Virus record (IMG/VR): IMGVR_UViG_3300042898_006156
Span: 49,560 to 113,559 of that record
Direction: 5' to 3' (one strand)
Origin: a virus
Length of the DNA: 64,000 bases
The position numbers were made by a program, and so were the translations under genes. Below the pieces are notes generated by a model, which had not been told where the DNA came from, searched no databases, and saw only the letters and a program-made list of their open reading frames with translations. Positions 8,298-18,037 of this stretch are shown one piece after another (within the stretch, counting starts at the first letter, position 1; each line of letters starts with the position of its first letter).

Positions 8298-9136
8298 AAA
8301 CAGTAAAAGATCCCACTTATGATTTCGTAAAAGGTATTTATATGCAACACGTTCCTCTACAATCTGAATTGGTCAACCCATTTCAAGCTAATAAACGTCA
8401 GCGTAAAAAGCCTGTAGTTAAGACACTCAAAGAAGCACCTGAAGATCTTAAGGATTGGACTGCCAAGCACTTCACTGACTATTTTTTAAATGAATACAAG
8501 AAAGCATTTGATGGGGTCTATCGAGTCACTTACACATCTGACAATAAAATCATCAACATAATTGCTGATTTTATGGAAGACAATAAGTTAGACAAGAATG
8601 AATGGACCAAGAAATTTATTGATTGGTGCTTCACAAACAAGACTGTGATTATGCAAAGGTCAGGACATTTCTTACTTATGGAATTTCCTCACTATTTGAA
8701 TCGTTATTATCAAGACATAATCAACACAAGTAGTACCACTCCTCTTATTGATATCTATGATGAAGTAAAGAATTTGGCAAAGCTTGGTAGGTCCAAAGAA
8801 TTGTTTTCAAAGTTTGGAATTCCTATTGTTTGCTCTTACTACGCTAATACACAAAATATTAGCAAAGAAGATTTTACCTCTGGCTTGAATCAACTTTTCT
8901 TGACACTCTCTAAAGGTAATGCTGAAGAAAAGAAACTGATTGCTGATACTTTCCAAAAATCTGTTTCTAGATCACCATATCTTCCTGAATTTGAAATGCT
9001 TGATTGGCGTGAAATTTTTATTAAATACACTGCTAAATACAAGGAAGAAACCTGGTGGAGAGATGAAGATTATCCAGGTAATCCAAGATTTCAATTCGAT
9101 AAGTTTATAAATGGACAGCAATCAAACAATAGATGA
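8294..9136 (+). CDS. Hypothetical protein in the replication operon
   Basis: 280 residues, coupled by ATGA to the Rad50 C-half. The N-terminal third is basic (NKRQRKKPVVK); the rest is helical with many aromatic residues (WTAKHFTDYFLNEYKKAF). No nucleotide-binding or metal motif is visible and I do not recognise the family. Its position between recombination genes and the helicase-loading genes suggests a DNA-replication or DNA-binding accessory role. Its 3' end overlaps the AAA+ gene by 26 bases. Confidence 0.75.
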   Translation: MKTVKDPTYDFVKGIYMQHVPLQSELVNPFQANKRQRKKPVVKTLKEAPEDLKDWTAKHFTDYFLNEYKKAFDGVYRVTYTSDNKIINIIADFMEDNKLDKNEWTKKFIDWCFTNKTVIMQRSGHFLLMEFPHYLNRYYQDIINTSSTTPLIDIYDEVKNLAKLGRSKELFSKFGIPIVCSYYANTQNISKEDFTSGLNQLFLTLSKGNAEEKKLIADTFQKSVSRSPYLPEFEMLDWREIFIKYTAKYKEETWWRDEDYPGNPRFQFDKFINGQQSNNR

Positions 9137-10715
9137 AATTGAGCTGCTAATAAGATCTAAAAGAACTGTCTTATATTTAGTATCTCAAGAAGAAAATAGA
9201 GTAATATCAGCTTTGGAAAATTTATGTTCCAAAGCTGATACTTCTTGGGATCTCGTAAAATGGGATATTGTTTCTGGACTTCATTCAACTTTCCCAGAAT
9301 TTTTACCCGCAAAAGCTTCTGATTGTGTACTAGATCAAGAAGAAGTATTGGGCTGGTTCAAAAAACTTATAGTACCAAAGAATAAATTTTGTATACTGGT
9401 ACTTAAAGATTACAACAAATTTTTTGGTTCTGGAAACTATCGTGGACAAGTTGAAATAAAAGTTGTCCGCCAATTGAAAAACTTAAGCTTTGATTTTTCC
9501 ACAGAGAACAAAGCAATAATTATTCTTTCTTCAATACTAGAATTACCAACAGATCTAGAAAAGTCTGTTCCTGTAATTGATTTCCCACTTCCTAGTAAAG
9601 ATGAAATAACAGAAAAAATTACATATCTTTTAGAAAAAGCATCTAAAAGACCTGACCTTGCTGCTAAATTTCAAACATCATACATCAAAGAAGAATTAGA
9701 CAATGTAGTCAATTGTTTCAGAGGTTTGACCATATCTGAATGTGAGCAAGTTTGTACATATTGTATGATCAAGCACACTTCTTTATTACCAGAATCAATT
9801 ATCCAACAAAAGAAAGATATTATCCGTAAGTCAGGTTTATTAGATTGGATTGATGATCCCACTGATATGAATAGTATTGGTGGTTTGTCAGGTTTAAAAT
9901 CTTGGCTTGAAAAACGTAAAGATGCTTTTTCATTAGAAGCATTGGACTATGGATTGCCAGCAAATCCTAAAGGCATATTACTTGTAGGTATTCAAGGTGC
10001 TGGCAAATCATTATTCGCCAAAGCAATATCATCATTCTGGAATTTCCCCTTATTAAGACTTGATATGGGCAAAGTATTTTCTGGTCTTGTTGGAAGTTCT
10101 GAACAAAATATGCGACAGGTTTTCAAAGTGGCTGAATCTGTTGCCCCCTGTATTCTTTGGTGTGATGAAATTGATAAGGGTATGTCTGGATCAAAAGCAT
10201 CTAGCACAACTGATGGCGGTACAACTTCAAGAGTTTTGGGTTCTTGGCTCACATGGATGCAGGATAGAAAATCTCCAGTATTTGTTGTTGCTACTGCCAA
10301 TGATGTTTCTTCCTTACCGCCAGAATTATTAAGAAAAGGTAGATTTGATGAGATTTTCTTTGTAGATCTTCCTAAATTACTGGAAAGAAAAACTATATTT
10401 AAAATCCACCTTGAAAAAAGAAACAGAAATCCTAAGAATTTTAATTTGGAATTATTAGCAGATTTATCTGAAAGTTTTACTGGAGCTGAAATCGAAGCAG
10501 CCATAGAAGCAGCATTATATGAAGCATTTAGTGATAACAAAAGAGAAATTATTACATCCGATATAGCAGACGCAATTAAAGATTCCGTTCCCATTTCTAA
10601 ATTGATGAAAGAAGAGATACAATACTTGAGATCTTGGGCTAGTGAAAGAGCACGAAATGCATCCAGTAGCAATTCTGAAATTAAGAGATACAATGGGAAC
10701 GAGGATGATTTGTAA
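9111..10715 (+). CDS. Ycf46-like AAA+ ATPase
   Basis: 534 residues. The N-terminus (IELLIRSKRTVLYLVSQEENRV) matches the non-ATPase N-domain of cyanobacterial and plastid Ycf46 proteins. The AAA+ core has Walker A GIQGAGKS (about 293), Walker B CILWCDEIDK (about 347), sensor 1 VVATANDV (about 392), an arginine-finger segment LRKGRFDEIFF (about 406) and the lid SFTGAEIEAAIEAALYEAF. The DGGTTSRVLGSWLTWMQ block is typical of Ycf46. It has a single ATPase domain, like Ycf46 and unlike p97. It lies directly before a DnaC-like loader and the helicase, so a role in remodelling replication or repair complexes is inferred. The C-terminal 50 residues are hydrophilic and Ser/Asn rich. No good Shine-Dalgarno; the start is inside the previous gene. 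Confidence 0.88.
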   Translation: MDSNQTIDEIELLIRSKRTVLYLVSQEENRVISALENLCSKADTSWDLVKWDIVSGLHSTFPEFLPAKASDCVLDQEEVLGWFKKLIVPKNKFCILVLKDYNKFFGSGNYRGQVEIKVVRQLKNLSFDFSTENKAIIILSSILELPTDLEKSVPVIDFPLPSKDEITEKITYLLEKASKRPDLAAKFQTSYIKEELDNVVNCFRGLTISECEQVCTYCMIKHTSLLPESIIQQKKDIIRKSGLLDWIDDPTDMNSIGGLSGLKSWLEKRKDAFSLEALDYGLPANPKGILLVGIQGAGKSLFAKAISSFWNFPLLRLDMGKVFSGLVGSSEQNMRQVFKVAESVAPCILWCDEIDKGMSGSKASSTTDGGTTSRVLGSWLTWMQDRKSPVFVVATANDVSSLPPELLRKGRFDEIFFVDLPKLLERKTIFKIHLEKRNRNPKNFNLELLADLSESFTGAEIEAAIEAALYEAFSDNKREIITSDIADAIKDSVPISKLMKEEIQYLRSWASERARNASSSNSEIKRYNGNEDDL

Positions 10716-11512
10716 TGGCTGAACCTAATTTTGAAGATATATTGGGTCTAAATGATTTAAAAGAAAACTTACAAAATAGCGCTAGAAACCTTAGAATGAA
10801 TAAAGGTATTGGCTGTGCTCTTTGTGATTATTTTGGTTACACTACAAATTACAAGGGTAAATCTGTAATGTGTTCTTGTGAGAAAGAAAAATTTCTCCGA
10901 GAATTATATGTCAAGGCCAATGTTCCAAGAGTTTATATTGGTAAAAGCTTGGATGATTGGAACATTCGTGCAGACGCTCATGGAAGAGATCTTGGCCAAG
11001 AATCTAAAACTAGTGAACGAGTATTACTTTTACTAAAGTATTTTGAGAAGTTTTTGATTGATATTGTCAATAATGATCCTCCAAATATTCGTCATACCGG
11101 AAACATCAGGACACCACTTACTTCAATTATTTTTGATGGCAAGAATGGTAGTGGCAAAACATTCATAGGTGCTGTTTTAGTTCAATCTGCTATCAAAAAA
11201 GGCTTGTCTTCCAAGTATTATGATTGGACTGAAATTATAAGCATCTTAAGTGATTTTGATAAAAAAGATGAATTTGACAAGATGAACGAAGAATTCAAAA
11301 ATCTTGATTTTATCGTTATTGATGGTATTGAACAATACAAGCAAACCCACCCTCAATTCCCACAAAATTTGGATAGACTATCAAAATCGAGAGTAAATTC
11401 TGGTAAACCTTTTATTTTATTGACGTATGGAACTTCAAACATCTCAACAGGATCAGGATGGAATTCTTTACTTCGCAGTTGTATTACGATAAGGTTGCCT
11501 TACGCAAGATGA
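10715..11512 (+). CDS. DnaC/DnaI-like helicase loader ATPase
   Basis: 265 residues. An N-terminal zinc site (Cys34, Cys37, Cys53, Cys55) is followed by a linker and a AAA+ domain with Walker A FDGKNGSGKT (about 138-147), Walker B DFIVIDGIEQ (about 198) and a C-terminal STGSGWNSLLRS segment carrying a likely arginine finger. This order is that of DnaC/DnaI/IstB loaders that place the DnaB ring on single-stranded DNA. It overlaps the AAA+ gene upstream (TAATG) and the helicase gene downstream (ATGA), which agrees with that role. Confidence 0.85.
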   Translation: MAEPNFEDILGLNDLKENLQNSARNLRMNKGIGCALCDYFGYTTNYKGKSVMCSCEKEKFLRELYVKANVPRVYIGKSLDDWNIRADAHGRDLGQESKTSERVLLLLKYFEKFLIDIVNNDPPNIRHTGNIRTPLTSIIFDGKNGSGKTFIGAVLVQSAIKKGLSSKYYDWTEIISILSDFDKKDEFDKMNEEFKNLDFIVIDGIEQYKQTHPQFPQNLDRLSKSRVNSGKPFILLTYGTSNISTGSGWNSLLRSCITIRLPYAR

Positions 11513-13107
11513 AATTAGATCAACGTTCATTAGAAATTATGTTTTTATCATCCATCACTAAAAGTACAAAGTGTATGGATAAGGCTCTTGCACGTCAAAT
11601 TACAAAAGATCATTTCGTTCACATAGAGCCTAGCGACACTTCTTCTTACACCCAGAAAATGTACGATTTTATAATGAAGTACTGGGAAAGAAGTGGTGGA
11701 AGTTTGCTCACTGGCTTTGTTCTTGAATCTTCTTTAAATGAAAGCAATATTAAAGATTACACTCGTAGAAAATATATTTCTTTATGGGATGAGATTGAGA
11801 ATTTTGATTTTGATGAGAATGATTTTCATGAGGTTACTAGTTTATTAAAGAAAAATAAGGGTCTGCGTACACTTACTAAAACTTTTGAATCTTCCAATTC
11901 TTTTCTTGCTAATGGCGATCTTTCTAAAACTGTAGAAGCTATTCAAAAAGATCTTGATGATATACAAGATGAACTTTCTGAAAAATTTTCAGAGATTCAG
12001 AACTTTGATGTTTCTAATAGCGCTGATTTTTTCAAGAAAGAATATGAAAAGCGTCTTACACAGCCTGAATTATTTAAAGGTATTGAGTGTGGGATAAGCA
12101 ACATTGACTCTAAAACTTTTGGATGGATGCCTGGACAAATTATTGTTTTTCTAGCTCCTTCTTCTGGTGGTAAGAGTGTAATGCTCTTAAACTCTGCTCT
12201 TCATGCTAATAAAGTTGGCAAGAAGAAAGTTTTGTATCTCTCTTTTGAAATGAACTCTTGGCTTTGTTTGCTTCGCCATGTTTCATTAAATTTCGAAATT
12301 CCTTATGATCAAATCAAAGGCACAGATCTTTCTCCTGATGAAATGAAGACAATTTATGATGGATTAAAAACACAAGAGAATGGTCCATATTTTGAATATG
12401 ATGTCAATATGGAAGATCCTACGCCAGAGTATATTGATCAGAAAATTAGAGAGTTGATTAACACTAAAGGCAAGCCAGATCTTCTTGTTGTTGACTATAT
12501 CGGAAATATGACTGTACGTAAGGCAGTTAATGGAGCAAAAGATTGGGAAAATCAATCTCAAGCAGTTAAGGGATTATTCTTACTAGCTAAAAGATATAAC
12601 ATTCCAGTGCTTACTGCTCAACAGATTAATCGGGATACAATTAGAGATTCTCGTAAGTCTAAAGATGAGAAGAAATTCATGTCTTATGATCAGGCTGCAG
12701 CATCTGGAGGTCAAAACCTTATGCACCTTTGTACCTATGCTATTGCCATGGAACCTAATCGTGAGCACGGATATTGCATTCTTCATCCTGTAAAAATGCG
12801 TGATGCTTGGTTTAATCCATTTCCTATTCGTATGAACAGAGAATATAACAAAGTCACTGAATTAGATGAAGAAGAGCAACAACAGATATTAGCATTGCAC
12901 GGTGTTGCAACTGGTAATACAGTTGTCAAGGAAGTTCCCAAAACAGATCGCCCAGATGGCAAAACTCCTATAAGACGACCTACTATTATTTCAAATGATG
13001 GCACTGTTGTTGATAATGTGCTTGAACTAGATGAAGAAGAATTTGTACCTTTGAATCTTGATGATAATAGAGAACTTTCAGTGCCAGACTGGATGATTTA
13101 TGAATAA
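11509..13107 (+). CDS. dnaB: DnaB-like replicative DNA helicase
   Basis: 532 residues from ATG 11509, whose ATGA overlaps the loader stop; an upstream in-frame ATG at 11458 would overlap it by 55 bases and is less likely. The N-terminal half is helical, as in the DnaB N-domain. The RecA-like core has Walker A LAPSSGGKS (about 215), VLYLSFEMNSW (motif H1a region), Walker B LLVVDYIG (about 324) and TAQQINRD (motif H3, about 367), then GGQNLMHLCTYAIAME. Function: hexameric 5'-3' unwinding at the fork, partner of the neighbouring loader and primase. An acidic C-terminal tail follows the core. Confidence 0.92.
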   Translation: MKLDQRSLEIMFLSSITKSTKCMDKALARQITKDHFVHIEPSDTSSYTQKMYDFIMKYWERSGGSLLTGFVLESSLNESNIKDYTRRKYISLWDEIENFDFDENDFHEVTSLLKKNKGLRTLTKTFESSNSFLANGDLSKTVEAIQKDLDDIQDELSEKFSEIQNFDVSNSADFFKKEYEKRLTQPELFKGIECGISNIDSKTFGWMPGQIIVFLAPSSGGKSVMLLNSALHANKVGKKKVLYLSFEMNSWLCLLRHVSLNFEIPYDQIKGTDLSPDEMKTIYDGLKTQENGPYFEYDVNMEDPTPEYIDQKIRELINTKGKPDLLVVDYIGNMTVRKAVNGAKDWENQSQAVKGLFLLAKRYNIPVLTAQQINRDTIRDSRKSKDEKKFMSYDQAAASGGQNLMHLCTYAIAMEPNREHGYCILHPVKMRDAWFNPFPIRMNREYNKVTELDEEEQQQILALHGVATGNTVVKEVPKTDRPDGKTPIRRPTIISNDGTVVDNVLELDEEEFVPLNLDDNRELSVPDWMIYE

Positions 13108-13732
13108 AGCTACAATCACACGTAATTTTATTGATAATTTAGTAAAATCGATTGATATCATGGAGTTTATGGAGTCTGAGTATGATTCTGACTTCATAAT
13201 ATCAAAACATACTGATTGGGCTAATACAAGATGTCCCATGCCAAATCACGATGATGGTAACCCTTCTTTTGGTGTCAATACCAAAACTAACACCTACAAT
13301 TGTTTTGGCTGTGGTGCTACTGGAGACTTAATTCAACTTGTTCAGGATGTTGAAGGATTGAATTTTGTAGAAGCAATACATAAACTCTCTGTATTTGCTA
13401 AAATTGATGTCGAAACTGTTGATTTTGATGTCAAATATCTTATGAGAGAAGTAAGCAATACAATCAAGAAATATCTAGAGAAAGAAAATAATGCTAGTAA
13501 TTATCCTGGCGGTTTATCAGAGGTAGATTTCTTAATTTCTTTTTCTGAAAAGATTAAAAAATACGAACGGCTTAATAATTATAATCCTGAATTCATCACT
13601 TGGACTGATAGTGTTTATAAGCAGATAGATGAAGACTTACACAAAGAAAACTTTAAGAATTTAAATATCTTATGGAAAAATTTTATCAAGAGTGCAAAAA
13701 TAAAGATGGGAGAACTAAATGAACAGCATTGA
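13100..13732 (+). CDS. DnaG-type primase zinc-binding protein (CHC2), separate from the catalytic core
   Basis: 210 residues. Cys45, His50, Cys68 and Cys71 (RCPMPNH ... YNCFGCGATGD) form the CHC2 zinc ribbon that recognises the priming site in DnaG. The following SIDIMEFMESEY (upstream) and LIQLVQDVEGLNFVEAI (downstream) also match the DnaG N-terminus. After residue 115 there is no Toprim domain; the remaining 95 residues are helical and unassigned. The Toprim half is at 22568-23332. The gene overlaps the helicase stop by 8 bases, so it is probably made with it. Confidence 0.88.
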   Translation: MNKATITRNFIDNLVKSIDIMEFMESEYDSDFIISKHTDWANTRCPMPNHDDGNPSFGVNTKTNTYNCFGCGATGDLIQLVQDVEGLNFVEAIHKLSVFAKIDVETVDFDVKYLMREVSNTIKKYLEKENNASNYPGGLSEVDFLISFSEKIKKYERLNNYNPEFITWTDSVYKQIDEDLHKENFKNLNILWKNFIKSAKIKMGELNEQH

Positions 13733-13964
13733 AATTATTGAAAAACTAAAACAAACTTTTAATGATGCTCCTGATGAAATTCCAGTGAACATTCTTGTTA
13801 ATGGGCATTTAGCTAATAAAATCTATTTTATTCATCAGCTAATGTTGGCTGAAAATCCAGGATATACTGAAGAAGATGTTTACAAGTATATTTTCTGGTC
13901 TGGTTCAAATAAAATTTTAGAAGATCTAGCTAATAATGTCCAAAACGATTATCCTGAATCCTGA
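13719..13964 (+). CDS. Small hypothetical protein
   Basis: 81 residues, acidic and helical, starting inside the previous gene (14-base overlap) after GGGAG. No motif recognised (ENPGYTEEDVYKYIFWSG is the most distinctive stretch). It is embedded in the replication operon and overlaps the next gene by 29 bases. Role unknown. Confidence 0.65.
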   Translation: MNSIEIIEKLKQTFNDAPDEIPVNILVNGHLANKIYFIHQLMLAENPGYTEEDVYKYIFWSGSNKILEDLANNVQNDYPES

Positions 13965-14733
13965 AGTTATAGCTCAAGTTTTAAAACACAACGAAGTGGA
14001 TGTTTATATTCTTTGGGCTATCTCTAAATTGGTTGATGAGAATAATTCAGGTATTGTTCCTATCGAAGAAATCATTAACATAGCTAAAATTGTATTTCAG
14101 TATTCCTCTACTTTTGTTTATGACAAAATCAAAAAAGGAACAGATCTTTATTGGACAGCTCCTCACGGTAAATTTGGCAAAAAGAGTGTCTGTTTATTTT
14201 CTATCAACAAAATTATTAATCGCTTAAAGCCCGAAATCACAAGATCAAAACCTGTAGCTGTCCCATTATCGGCTCTTCAAAGTCAAAGCTCTAAATATGT
14301 CAAAGAACTTTTGATTTGTATTTTTGCTGCTAGATATGAAGATGAAAGACCAGTAGCTATAGAAACTATTTCTATCTACACTGGGCAAAGTGAATCTACA
14401 GTGAGAAATGCCATAAAAAGCTGCAAATATATATCTTCAAGGCAAAATCACGAAGTAATAGATAAAACCCTTAAGAAGACAAAATTATCCCTTACAAATG
14501 AACAAGTGCAAGAGTACAAGAAACTCAAACTCATCCAGAAAAATTATTCTTACATTATCTGTAAACAAATTTCTAATTCTTATAGACTATTGGAGTTTGA
14601 CAGATTGCCTTTGCGCACTCGTCCAAAAGCATTAAAGATGATTGATAAAAATCTAATTCTTAATTTAGAACCAAGGCATTACCACGAAAAAAATGGTAAA
14701 CTTTATTCGAGTCGCAATAAAGCAATTCTCTAA
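13936..14733 (+). CDS. Hypothetical protein with winged-helix-like segments
   Basis: 265 residues. Two segments look like helix-turn-helix units: LVDENNSGIVPIEEIINIAKI near residue 35 and RPVAIETISIYTGQSESTVRNAIKS near 140. The pattern resembles replication-initiator or regulator proteins with tandem winged helices, but no specific family is recognised. It is basic toward the C-terminus. The context (between primase/helicase and polymerase) would suit a DNA-binding initiator; this is inference. Confidence 0.7.
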   Translation: MSKTIILNPEVIAQVLKHNEVDVYILWAISKLVDENNSGIVPIEEIINIAKIVFQYSSTFVYDKIKKGTDLYWTAPHGKFGKKSVCLFSINKIINRLKPEITRSKPVAVPLSALQSQSSKYVKELLICIFAARYEDERPVAIETISIYTGQSESTVRNAIKSCKYISSRQNHEVIDKTLKKTKLSLTNEQVQEYKKLKLIQKNYSYIICKQISNSYRLLEFDRLPLRTRPKALKMIDKNLILNLEPRHYHEKNGKLYSSRNKAIL

Positions 14734-14783
14734 ATCAGCAAGTGAATGACTATCTTTGATGGCGCTTGCAAAAGAGGCATTAT

Positions 14784-17700
14784 ATGTGTAGTTCTAATAA
14801 AGATTTCGTTCATTTACACGCCCATACGCATTTTTCTATTCAAGATGCATTACCCACACCAGCTAAATACGCATTAAAAGCTCGTGAGATGGGTTTCAGA
14901 GCCACAGCAATTACAGACCACGGAAAAATGGGTGGTGCTGTTGAATTTGTTGAAGCTTGTCGTATGCAAGGCAGTTTTGAACCTATTAAACCTATCATTG
15001 GTATTGAAGTGTATACCTGTGAAGATCGTTTTGATAAGAGTAAAACAGAAGATGGCAGACGTAAGAAATTAAATCACCTTACTCTTCTTGCTCAAAACGA
15101 AACAGGATATAAGAATCTTCTTTCTCTTTCAGCTCTTGGCAATGACCCAGATGCTTTTCATTATTCCCCTCGTGTTGATTGGGGGTGTATTGAAAAACAT
15201 AGTGAAGGTGTAATTGCTCTTTCTGGCTGTCTCGCTTCTGAACTAAATCAATCCCTAATGAGAGAAGATGTTGATCTTGCAAATCGTGTTATAAATCGAT
15301 TTAAGAATGTATTTCAAGATCGCTATTTTGTTGAATTGCAGCATCACGGAATTGATGAACAAGCTCATAATATGCCATTTCTTTTAGATCTTGCTAATAA
15401 ATATGACATTCCTGTTGTTGCATCTAATGATGTACATTATCTTGACAAGTTAGACTGGAAAATTCACGATGTCTTAATTCAGATGCGTGACCAAAGAGAC
15501 AGCAGAACAGATAAAAAGAATGGTAAGAAAGAAGCTTATGGCAGTCATCAGTTTTATCTAAAACCTTATGATGAAATGCACAAGGTTTTTGGATCAAGTG
15601 TGCCTGAAGCTTTAAAAAATTCTGTTCTTATTTCAGAGATGGTAGAAGATTTCTTCAAACTTGATGTTCCCCACTTACTTCCAGCTGCTCGTATTCCTAA
15701 AGACAATCAAGAGTTTAATAATTTCTGGAAATCCAAATTACCTCATCACAAAGCAAATGAAGCGTATTTAGCCTTTCTTTGTATTTCTGGTTTACGTCAG
15801 GCTAACTTATTCTCAAACAATTATTTAGCCCGTCTTGATAGTGAATTGCGCCAAATTTGGTACATGGGTGTTACTGACTACTTCTTGATTCAAAGAGAAT
15901 TAGTTGAATTTATGAAGCATAAGGATATCCATTTTGGTATTCGTGGTTCTGGTGTTGGATCATTAGTAAACTTCTGTCTTGAAGTTTGTAATGTGGATCC
16001 AGTACGTTGGAACTTGATGTTTGAACGCTTCTTGAATCCTGGTCGTGGAACTCAATACAAAGTAGATATATCTGAATTTCCAGCATCTCAATTTATTAAT
16101 GAGTATGGTGATATGGATCAAATTCCTTACAGTAAGAAGTTAAGGAAGATTACTCAACAATGGCTAGAATTTTTTCCAGAAAATCGCAAATATGAGCCTG
16201 AAATTGAGAAAGAATTATGGGTATTAGAAAATCAAGGTTTATCATCTTATATTTATAACCTTGCTAAAATGGGAATCAAAGCAAAGAAGAATGATTCTCA
16301 ACTTTGGACTGCTCATATTCTTGAAATTACGAAAGAAATGCCTTCAGATGGTCTAGTAATTTCAAAAGTTGCTGCCCTTCCTGACGTTGATACAGATATT
16401 GATGATTCACGTCGCTCTGAAGTTATTGATTGGACTAAAGAAAGATTTGGAGATGATCATGTTGCTCAAATTGGAACTTGGGGTAAATATGCTGCAAAAA
16501 ACTCTGTAGTAGGATGTTTGAAATCCTCTACAAGGTTTCAAGATACATATCCTAATGATTTTCACAATCAGGCTTTAAAGATTTCTGCTTGTATTTCTAA
16601 AAAGCCAGGAACAACAATTGAAGAAACTATTCAAGAAAATGAGGAGTTCAAACATTACTATAACCAGTGGCAAGAAGAATTAGATAGCGCTATTCAATTG
16701 GTTGGTACATATTCTAACTTTGGTGTTCACGCTTCTGGAGTTCTTGTATCTTCTGAACCAATTTATTTAAATGCCCCTATAGAAAACAGTAAGGGAAACT
16801 TGTGTTCTGCATACGATATGAAAAATGTAGAACGTGTTGGTTTGGTAAAGTACGATTTTCTTGGACTAGCTGCTTTTCATCAAGTTGCTCTTTGTCTTGA
16901 ACATATAAAGAGACTTCATAATAAAGAAATTGATTTCAAAAAGATCAATCTTGACGATGCTAAAATTTTTAAGAACATTTATGCTAGGGGAAAAACTGCT
17001 AGTGTTTTCCAATTTGCTTCAAAAGGAATGCAACAATCTCTTCGGGATGTAAACGCCTCTAATGTTGAAGATTTGATTGCTGTGGCTGCTCTTTATCGTC
17101 CTGGTCCTATGGATTATATTCCTCAATATGCTGAAGGTAAAAGACATCCAGAATTAATCAAGTATGCTCACCCTATTATTGAGAAGCATCTTTCAGTGAC
17201 ATATGGAATTATGGTGTATCAGGAGCAAGCTATGTTCTTGGCTCGTGATATGGCTGGATTTACCTGGCAACAAGTGGACAAACTACGTAAAGCAATTTCA
17301 AAGAAGTCTGGTAAAGATTTTGATGATGTTTGTAATCTTTTTGCTACAAAGAGTAAAGAGCGTGGAATTCCTGAACCAGTTATTGATGAAGTACTTGCAT
17401 TAATGGCTAAATTTGGAGGATATGCCTTCAATAGATCTCACGCTTGTTCTTATGCTTTGCTTTCTTATTACACTGCTTATTTGCGTAATTATTATCCTTC
17501 TGAGTGGTTGGCTGCTTGTATTCAAATAGATAGGCTTGATGAAGATAAACTTGCTGTATTACTTAAAGAATGCAGTATGGATAGAATTACAGTAAAGCCA
17601 GCAAATGTAAATGAGTCTGGTGTTGAAACTACTGTAAATAAGAAGGGTGAGATTTTGCTTCCTCTTTCTGCAATTAAGGGTGTCGGAGCAAGAGCAATTG

Positions 17701-18029
17701 ATATAGTTCAACATCAACCTTATGAAGATTGCAAAGACTTGGCATACAGAGCTAGACCTAATCGTGGAATGGTGGCTTTCCTGGCTGAACATGATGCACT
17801 AAGTTGCTTGCCAGATACTATGCAATTTGAAGTTGTAGAAGATTTCTTGGAATACTGGGACAATATTGTTGCAGAAAGAAACAAAGAAGAAAAGAATTCT
17901 TTAAGGATGCAGAAACTTGCAGAGAAAAATTCTGTGTCATATGATGATATAATTAACAACAAAGAAAGAAAAACAAAATCCACTTCATCATCTGTTAAAA
18001 CATTACTGAGTGATGGATTGTTTGATTAG
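14784..18029 (+). CDS. dnaE: DNA polymerase III alpha subunit (DnaE type) with intact PHP domain
   Basis: 1081 residues from ATG 14784, 6 nt after AAGAGG; an upstream in-frame TTG is rejected. PHP domain first: HLHAHTHFSIQD, AITDHG, GIEVY, NHLTLLA, SGCL and SNDVHYL keep all the metal ligands seen in active PHP domains. Polymerase core: GSGVGSLVNF, catalytic aspartates in LPDVDTDID (about 531) and KYDFLGL (about 688), then LYRPGPMDYIPQYAEGK, MVYQEQAM and the helix-hairpin-helix region. It lacks the OB-fold and tau-binding tail of cellular DnaE (about 1160 residues). The region at 430-520 is an insertion between NPGR and PDVDTD. It ends SDGLFD, a possible clamp-binding tail. Main replicative polymerase. 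Confidence 0.95.
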   Translation: MCSSNKDFVHLHAHTHFSIQDALPTPAKYALKAREMGFRATAITDHGKMGGAVEFVEACRMQGSFEPIKPIIGIEVYTCEDRFDKSKTEDGRRKKLNHLTLLAQNETGYKNLLSLSALGNDPDAFHYSPRVDWGCIEKHSEGVIALSGCLASELNQSLMREDVDLANRVINRFKNVFQDRYFVELQHHGIDEQAHNMPFLLDLANKYDIPVVASNDVHYLDKLDWKIHDVLIQMRDQRDSRTDKKNGKKEAYGSHQFYLKPYDEMHKVFGSSVPEALKNSVLISEMVEDFFKLDVPHLLPAARIPKDNQEFNNFWKSKLPHHKANEAYLAFLCISGLRQANLFSNNYLARLDSELRQIWYMGVTDYFLIQRELVEFMKHKDIHFGIRGSGVGSLVNFCLEVCNVDPVRWNLMFERFLNPGRGTQYKVDISEFPASQFINEYGDMDQIPYSKKLRKITQQWLEFFPENRKYEPEIEKELWVLENQGLSSYIYNLAKMGIKAKKNDSQLWTAHILEITKEMPSDGLVISKVAALPDVDTDIDDSRRSEVIDWTKERFGDDHVAQIGTWGKYAAKNSVVGCLKSSTRFQDTYPNDFHNQALKISACISKKPGTTIEETIQENEEFKHYYNQWQEELDSAIQLVGTYSNFGVHASGVLVSSEPIYLNAPIENSKGNLCSAYDMKNVERVGLVKYDFLGLAAFHQVALCLEHIKRLHNKEIDFKKINLDDAKIFKNIYARGKTASVFQFASKGMQQSLRDVNASNVEDLIAVAALYRPGPMDYIPQYAEGKRHPELIKYAHPIIEKHLSVTYGIMVYQEQAMFLARDMAGFTWQQVDKLRKAISKKSGKDFDDVCNLFATKSKERGIPEPVIDEVLALMAKFGGYAFNRSHACSYALLSYYTAYLRNYYPSEWLAACIQIDRLDEDKLAVLLKECSMDRITVKPANVNESGVETTVNKKGEILLPLSAIKGVGARAIDIVQHQPYEDCKDLAYRARPNRGMVAFLAEHDALSCLPDTMQFEVVEDFLEYWDNIVAERNKEEKNSLRMQKLAEKNSVSYDDIINNKERKTKSTSSSVKTLLSDGLFD

Positions 18030-18037
18030 GAATTATT

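Noticed and set aside
9992-10693. 233-codon open frame on the minus strand
   Set aside because: Lies fully inside the Ycf46-like AAA+ gene, whose motifs are all intact; the reverse frame is a shadow with hydrophobic, Ser/Leu-rich low-information sequence.
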